From assembly GCA_017522445.1 (NCBI GenBank), contig JAFWZK010000012.1, forward strand, positions 1 to 36,323: DNA of 36,323 nucleotides, given 5' to 3'. Below the pieces are notes generated by a model. The model ran no database searches. It saw only the letters and a list, made by a program, of their open reading frames with translations, and was not told the origin of the DNA. This document shows positions 31,516-36,323 of the stretch, piece by piece. Numbering within the stretch: position 1 is the stretch's first letter; every line of letters starts with the position of its first letter. The translations under genes and the position numbers were made by a program. Origin of the DNA: Alphaproteobacteria bacterium. GTDB taxonomy: Bacteria; Pseudomonadota; Alphaproteobacteria; Rs-D84.

Positions 31516-34500
31516 ATGGTTGAGTTTTGCTGCAGAAAATTGGCGAAAATCTTGGTTTTTTTTGCACTTGCATTTGTTTGCCTGATTGTTAACACCGATC
31601 AATCATGGGCTGTGAATCTTTTTCGATGTGTGAACTGTGCTAAAACAGAGCGTTGGCTCGATGATGTAGAATGTAAAGAGAAGATAGAAGAGATCTGTTC
31701 GATTAGCGATCTTTCAGAGTCTGAGTGCGAGATAGATAATGATACCGATAAACTGTATTGCTACGGTTATACCGAACCAGAAACACCTCCATCTTCGTGT
31801 ACATGCAATTGCCCAGCCGAAAGTTGTGTTGATATTTCATATATACCGGGATATCAGGTTTGTACTAGATATATCTGTGATACATCCGATTGTGCTTGTT
31901 ATGAGATGACCAACATCGGTTGTTCATCGGGCTATACAGCAGATCGTATAGCAACGTGTCTTATAAAAGATGTGGAGGCACAAGACAAATATAGTAGTTG
32001 TTCCGGATGCACTTGTACAACACTGTGTACTTCTGTATCTGCGGCAGGTAAAGCAACCCAGGAGTGTACACGTTCGTGCGATATTGAACACGGAACATGT
32101 TCGTACAGTGGTTCAACACAAACATGTGTCAGTGGTAATTATACATCGTCTGGCTGTTCGTCTGCAGGCGATACGTGTTCGGGGTGCAGTGGACAGTGGG
32201 GCGAATGTACCGGCGGTACAAAAAGTATTACATGTAATGAGGGGTATTACAAATCTGGGAATGCATGCCTTTGCACAACCTTATGTACATCGGCTGCCAA
32301 TCGTGAAACATCCAGCGGCACCGAGGGTTGTTCTTATGATTGCACCAGTTCTATTGCCAACGCCGCATCCGCGACGTATTCTGGAACACGCTCGTACACC
32401 AACACATGTAATGGGAATTATACAGCTGGTGGTTGTAAATCGGCGGGCGCGTCATGTTCGGGATGTTCTTCGTGGACACGCACCAGCACCGGCTCCTGTG
32501 GCAGTGGTTCATGCACATTGAACAGTTGCAAGTCTGGTTATTACAAAGATGGGAATGCATGCTATTGCACAACCTCATGCACATCGGTGGCGAACAGCAC
32601 CAGCACCACCAGCGGCACCGAGGATTGTTCTTATGATTGCACCAGTTCTATTGCCAACGCCGCATCCGCGACGTATTCTGGAACACGCTCGTACACCAAC
32701 ACATGTAATGGGAATTACACAGCTGGTGGCTGCTCATCTGCGGGGGCAACATGTACAGGTTGTTCTTCGTGGTCACGCACCAGCACCGGCACCTGTGGCA
32801 GCGGTTCATGTACATTGAACAGTTGCAATTCTGGTTATTACAAAGATGGGAATGCATGCGTTTGCACAACCCCATGTACATCGGTGGCGAATAGCACCAG
32901 CACCACCAGCGGCACCGAGGATTGTTCTTATGATTACACCAGTTATATTGCCAATGCCGCATCCGCGACGTATTATGGAACACGCTCGTACACCAATACG
33001 TGTAATGGGAAGTATACAGGTGGTGGCTGTTCATCTGCGGGTGCGTCATGTACAGGTTGTTCTTCGTGGACACGCACGTCAACCGGTACCTGCGAGGGCG
33101 GAACAATCAGCATAACATGCAATGCGGGATATTATTTGAAAGATGGAGAGTGCGTTCAGTGCGACCCGGGAACATATTCATCTGCGGGGGCAACGTCTTG
33201 TAAGACCTGTACCGGATTGCCATCAAATGCAGAATGGACGGGTTCTGCAACATCAAACGCATGCCCATGGAGATGCAAGGCCAATTATTATAAATCGGGG
33301 TCTTCGTGTAAGCCATGTTCGGGGGTGTCGTTCACAGATACGGGTACAGATACAGAAACCATAACCGGCGGTTCACGCACACGCTCTAAAACACGTACAT
33401 GTTATCGCACGACCAGTTCAGCGGGTTCAACATCTTCGTCTGCATGTAGCGGTTCTGGAAATTGTGGTACCTGGTCGTATGGCGCATGGGACGCAGTATG
33501 TTCAACGGGATATACGCAAAATGCAAATGATGATGGGTGTAACTGTAATACAAATTGTACCGCTGTATCAAACACATCGTCAACCCAGACCTGTACACGT
33601 TCGTGCGACATTGACCATGGAACATGTTCGTACAGTGGTTCAACACAAACATGTAATGGTAAATATACGGCTGGCGGTTGTTCCTCTGCGGGGGCAACGT
33701 GTTCTGGATGCTCGTCATGGGGTGCATGTACTGGTGGTACAAAAAGTATTACATGTCATGCAGGGTATTATTTGAAAGATGGAGAGTGCGTTCAGTGCGA
33801 CAAGGGAACATATTCATCTGCGGGGGCAACGTCTTGTAAGACCTGTACCGGATTGCCATCAAATGCAGAATGGACGGGTTCTGCAACATCAAACGCATGC
33901 CCATGGAGATGCAAAGCCGATTATTATAAATCAGGGTCTTTGTGTGCGGCATGCTCGGACGTGTCGTTCACAGATACGGGTACAGAAACACAAACCATAA
34001 CCGGCGGTTCACGCAAACGCTCTAAAACACGTACGTGTTATCGCACGACCAGTTCAGCGGGTTCGACATCTTCATCGGCATGTAGCGGTTCTGGAAATTG
34101 TGGTACCTGGTCGTATGGTGCATGGGACGCAACTTGTTCAACGGGATATACGCAAAATGCAAATGATGATGGGTGTAACTGTAATACAAACTGTACCGCT
34201 GTATCAAACACATCGTCAACCCAGGACTGTACACGTTCGTGCGACATTGACCATGGAACATGTTCGTACAGTGGTTCAACACAAACATGTAATGGTAACT
34301 ATACGGCTGGCGGTTGTTCCTCTGCGGGGGCAACATGTTCTGGCTGCTCGTCATGGGGTGCATGTACCGGCGGGACAATCAGCATTACATGCAATGCGGG
34401 GTATTATTTGAAAGATGGAAAATGCGCTCAGTGCGAAGCCGGATATTACTGCCCCGGGGACAACAGTCGAGGTTCATGTTCTGGACGTACCAAATATTCG

Positions 34501-36323
34501 GGGGCCGGGGCATCGAAATGTTCAGACGTCAGCGGTGGGCATTACACAACCGGATGCAATTCCAGTGGTAATAATTGTAAAGATCAAAGTCAGTGTACAG
34601 ATGCAACATATTGTTCTGAGGGAATTCAATACGACTGTCCCGATGGTTATACGGCAGATACATCAAATGGTAAAACGCTGGCAAAACAATGTAAAATCAG
34701 TGTATCTGGCGGTAAATATTTGACTACGAAAAATAAGACAACCACAGCATCGTGTTTGGCGGGTTATTACAAGGCGGCACATACCGTGGCGTATGGCGAC
34801 ACGTCCAGCTGTTCTGTGTGTACGGGACGTACCAAATATTCGACGGGCGGGGCATCGGAATGTTCAACCGTCAGTAGCGGCTATTATACAACCAAGTGCA
34901 ACAGCAGTAATAATGCATGTACCGGTCAGTCTGAATGTGGTTCAAATGCATATTATTGTTCGGGTGGTATCAGATACAGTGTTACGTCGGGATATTATTC
35001 AACTGGTGGTTCTGCAACAACACGTACAGGACAAAAACAATGTACGGCTGGTACGTACTGCAGTGGTGGTGTTTCAGCGTCGTGTCCGGGGGGTACATAC
35101 GGGTCAACGGCGGGGCTGACGACCAATGCATGCAGTGGACAATGTAAGGAAGGATACTATTGCCCGGCGGGGTCAACATCTGCCACACAAAATGCGTGTC
35201 CGTCGGGTTCATCCAGTGCGGCGGGGGCTGATGCGGTTGCTGATTGTTCGTGTGTTGCCGGATATGGCGGTGATGCGTCCAGTGGGTCTGCGTGCACGAT
35301 ATGTGCGGCGGGATACTATAAATCCAGTGCGGGTAATACATCATGTTCAAACTGTGGTAAGGGATATTACTGTACCGGTGGTACGGCACGTGCGGCGTGT
35401 CCGGCGGGTACATACGGTTCAACGGACAATTTAAAAACCGCTGCATGTACGGGGCCGTGTGCGGGCGGTCGATATGGCAGCAGTACTGCACAAACTGCGT
35501 CTACATGTAATGGTTCATGTACAGAGGGATACTATTGCCCAGAGGGGTCGACATCTTCAACACAAAATGCGTGTTCAGCAGGGTATTACTGTCCGGCGGG
35601 GTCGGCATCACAAAGTCCATGTACGGGACGTACCCAGTATTCGGCGGCCAAGGCATCGGCATGTTCAACCGTCAGCAGTGGTTATTACACAACCAACTGC
35701 AACAGCAGTGGTAATTATTGTACCGGTCAAAGCCAGTGTACAGGTGCAACATATTGTTCTGGGGGAATTCAATACAACTGTCCCAGTGGTTATACGGCAG
35801 ATACATTAAATGGTAAAACGCTGGCAACACAATGTAAAATCAGTGTATCCGGCGGTAAATATTTGACTACGAAAAATAAGACAACCACAGCATCGTGTTT
35901 GGCGGGTTATTACAAGGCGGCACATACCGTGGCGTATGGTTCCACGTCCAGCTGTTCTGTGTGTGAAACAGATAAATACAGTGATGAAGGGGCCGCGGCA
36001 TGTACCGCGTGTCCAACTGACTATAAAAACACTGGGGACACAGCAAAGAAACACGCCAGCAGTGCCAGCTGTATTATAACCGTGACTGCGGGTAAGTATA
36101 TTGGCACCGCGGGTGATAATACAACCAACTGGGATACCTGTGCGGCGGGTACATATAAACCACAGCATACCGTGGCGTATGGTTCTACGTCCAGCTGTCC
36201 TGTGTGTGGAACAGATAAATACAGTGATGTAGGGGCTGGGACGTGTACCGCGTGTCCAACTGACTATAAAAACACTGGGGACACAGCAAAGAAACACGCC
36301 AGCAGTGCCAGCTGTATTATAAC
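31516..36323 (+). CDS. Giant exported cysteine-rich repeat protein (GCC2/GCC3-, TNFR-like), 3' end beyond the window
   Basis: A single frame stays open from ATG 31516 to the window end, at least 1,602 codons. An in-frame TAA at 31501 limits the start. The N-terminus is a Sec signal peptide (KLAKILVFFALAFVCLIV, cleavage near QSWA). The rest is almost pure C, G, S, T, N and Y, with Cys about every ninth residue, in CxxC pairs and GYY/GTY turns such as GYYCPAGSTSATQNAC, GYYKSSAGNTSCSNCGKGYYC and CPAGTYGSTDNLKTAAC. These resemble eukaryote-like extracellular GCC2/GCC3 (ephrin-receptor-like) and TNFR-like repeats. It contains tandem blocks: three of about 98 residues (32257-33135), two of exactly 212 (33136-34407), and an 81-residue repeat at the end. 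Probably a disulphide-rich surface or secreted adhesin; function is inferred. Codon pattern keeps the frame across all repeats. Confidence 0.88.
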   Translation, partial: MVEFCCRKLAKILVFFALAFVCLIVNTDQSWAVNLFRCVNCAKTERWLDDVECKEKIEEICSISDLSESECEIDNDTDKLYCYGYTEPETPPSSCTCNCPAESCVDISYIPGYQVCTRYICDTSDCACYEMTNIGCSSGYTADRIATCLIKDVEAQDKYSSCSGCTCTTLCTSVSAAGKATQECTRSCDIEHGTCSYSGSTQTCVSGNYTSSGCSSAGDTCSGCSGQWGECTGGTKSITCNEGYYKSGNACLCTTLCTSAANRETSSGTEGCSYDCTSSIANAASATYSGTRSYTNTCNGNYTAGGCKSAGASCSGCSSWTRTSTGSCGSGSCTLNSCKSGYYKDGNACYCTTSCTSVANSTSTTSGTEDCSYDCTSSIANAASATYSGTRSYTNTCNGNYTAGGCSSAGATCTGCSSWSRTSTGTCGSGSCTLNSCNSGYYKDGNACVCTTPCTSVANSTSTTSGTEDCSYDYTSYIANAASATYYGTRSYTNTCNGKYTGGGCSSAGASCTGCSSWTRTSTGTCEGGTISITCNAGYYLKDGECVQCDPGTYSSAGATSCKTCTGLPSNAEWTGSATSNACPWRCKANYYKSGSSCKPCSGVSFTDTGTDTETITGGSRTRSKTRTCYRTTSSAGSTSSSACSGSGNCGTWSYGAWDAVCSTGYTQNANDDGCNCNTNCTAVSNTSSTQTCTRSCDIDHGTCSYSGSTQTCNGKYTAGGCSSAGATCSGCSSWGACTGGTKSITCHAGYYLKDGECVQCDKGTYSSAGATSCKTCTGLPSNAEWTGSATSNACPWRCKADYYKSGSLCAACSDVSFTDTGTETQTITGGSRKRSKTRTCYRTTSSAGSTSSSACSGSGNCGTWSYGAWDATCSTGYTQNANDDGCNCNTNCTAVSNTSSTQDCTRSCDIDHGTCSYSGSTQTCNGNYTAGGCSSAGATCSGCSSWGACTGGTISITCNAGYYLKDGKCAQCEAGYYCPGDNSRGSCSGRTKYSGAGASKCSDVSGGHYTTGCNSSGNNCKDQSQCTDATYCSEGIQYDCPDGYTADTSNGKTLAKQCKISVSGGKYLTTKNKTTTASCLAGYYKAAHTVAYGDTSSCSVCTGRTKYSTGGASECSTVSSGYYTTKCNSSNNACTGQSECGSNAYYCSGGIRYSVTSGYYSTGGSATTRTGQKQCTAGTYCSGGVSASCPGGTYGSTAGLTTNACSGQCKEGYYCPAGSTSATQNACPSGSSSAAGADAVADCSCVAGYGGDASSGSACTICAAGYYKSSAGNTSCSNCGKGYYCTGGTARAACPAGTYGSTDNLKTAACTGPCAGGRYGSSTAQTASTCNGSCTEGYYCPEGSTSSTQNACSAGYYCPAGSASQSPCTGRTQYSAAKASACSTVSSGYYTTNCNSSGNYCTGQSQCTGATYCSGGIQYNCPSGYTADTLNGKTLATQCKISVSGGKYLTTKNKTTTASCLAGYYKAAHTVAYGSTSSCSVCETDKYSDEGAAACTACPTDYKNTGDTAKKHASSASCIITVTAGKYIGTAGDNTTNWDTCAAGTYKPQHTVAYGSTSSCPVCGTDKYSDVGAGTCTACPTDYKNTGDTAKKHASSASCII
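32257..33135 (+). repeat. Three tandem repeats of about 294, 297 and 288 bp in the giant gene
   Basis: Units begin with GGGAATGCATGC at 32257, 32551 and 32848. Each encodes NACxCTT.CTS... followed by CSYDCTSSIANAASATY, TCNGNYTAGGC and CSSWTRTSTG. They are close to identical at DNA level, always in frame. Confidence 0.9.
33136..34407 (+). repeat. Two tandem 636-bp repeats in the giant gene
   Basis: Units 33136-33771 and 33772-34407 are exactly 636 bp (212 residues), each with 24 cysteines by my count and about a dozen amino acid differences. A third, diverging start (LKDGKCAQC) follows at 34408. Confidence 0.92.
35923..36323 (+). repeat. 243-bp tandem repeat at the window end
   Basis: CATACCGTGGCGTATGG recurs at 35923 and 36166, offset 243 bp (81 residues), followed in both by near-identical CTACPTDYKNTGDTAKKHAS. 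The second unit is cut by the window end. A longer block at about 34631-34822 also recurs at about 35774-35965. Confidence 0.85.

Noticed and set aside
32257-34407. CRISPR array
   Set aside because: Regular repeats exist, but units are 288-636 bp, coding and contiguous without spacers.
31970-36297. Many open frames of 60-180 codons on both strands within the giant gene
   Set aside because: All are shadows: the frame from 31516 is open throughout, has a signal peptide and consistent Cys/Gly/Tyr patterns, while the others recur only because the DNA repeats.

Overview
The window is a gene-dense chromosomal segment of moderate G+C from an alphaproteobacterium. The evidence is a DUF1013/TrcR-type regulator beside rpoD, a circularly permuted two-piece tmRNA gene whose tag begins ANDN, an IHF-type DNA-bending protein and many core genes with alphaproteobacterial motifs. 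The giant Cys-rich GCC2/GCC3-like protein would suit a gut- or host-associated uncultured lineage, but that placement is inference.

Layout. 1-5655: 3' part of xseA converging on a recombination/repair operon on the minus strand (AddA-type helicase, a separately encoded AddA-type nuclease, recN). 5749-11054: a membrane-anchored coiled-coil protein, then on the minus strand a guanylate-kinase-like protein, rpoD and trcR. 11158-15159: cysS, tRNA-Ser(GCT) with a duplicated 3' end, a fused accD-accA gene and an ihfB-like gene. 15310-17101: 1-Cys peroxiredoxin, alkyltransferase-like protein, and tRNA-Ser(CGA) followed by a small GIY-YIG element flanked by a diverged copy of the tRNA 3' end. 17102-19626: a Tat-exported cell-wall amidase and a secreted Cys-containing protein. 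19722-22598: prfB with its programmed frameshift, a small kinase, tRNA-Arg(CCG) and a GT-D glycosyltransferase. 22599-25853: a structured RNA candidate, a lipoprotein, rubrerythrin, obg, ssrA and a small membrane protein. 25943-30020: a lon-like gene without a peptidase domain, coupled to an unknown gene, then tsaB, rimI and a possible hydrolase. 29974-31408: a PIF1/RecD-like helicase and tRNA-Ile2(CAT). 31516 to the end: one open, unfinished frame of more than 1,600 codons encoding an exported cysteine-rich repeat protein.

How the genes work together. DNA repair (xseA, addA halves, recN, the alkyltransferase-like protein, the PIF1-like helicase), translation and its quality control (cysS, prfB, ssrA, obg, tsaB, rimI, tRNAs) and the envelope (amidase, accDA, GT-D, lipoprotein, giant surface protein) dominate. 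Promoters can be read by eye. Stable-RNA genes share a -35 of the form TTGCAN, whereas amidase, prfB and lon have a -10 box so close to the start codon that their mRNAs should be leaderless or nearly so. The most unusual points are the peptidase-less Lon, the giant Cys-rich protein with near-identical tandem repeats, the tRNA-Ser 3'-end duplications (one carrying a GIY-YIG gene), the split AddA, the AccD-AccA fusion and the unassigned structured RNA at about 22630-22850.
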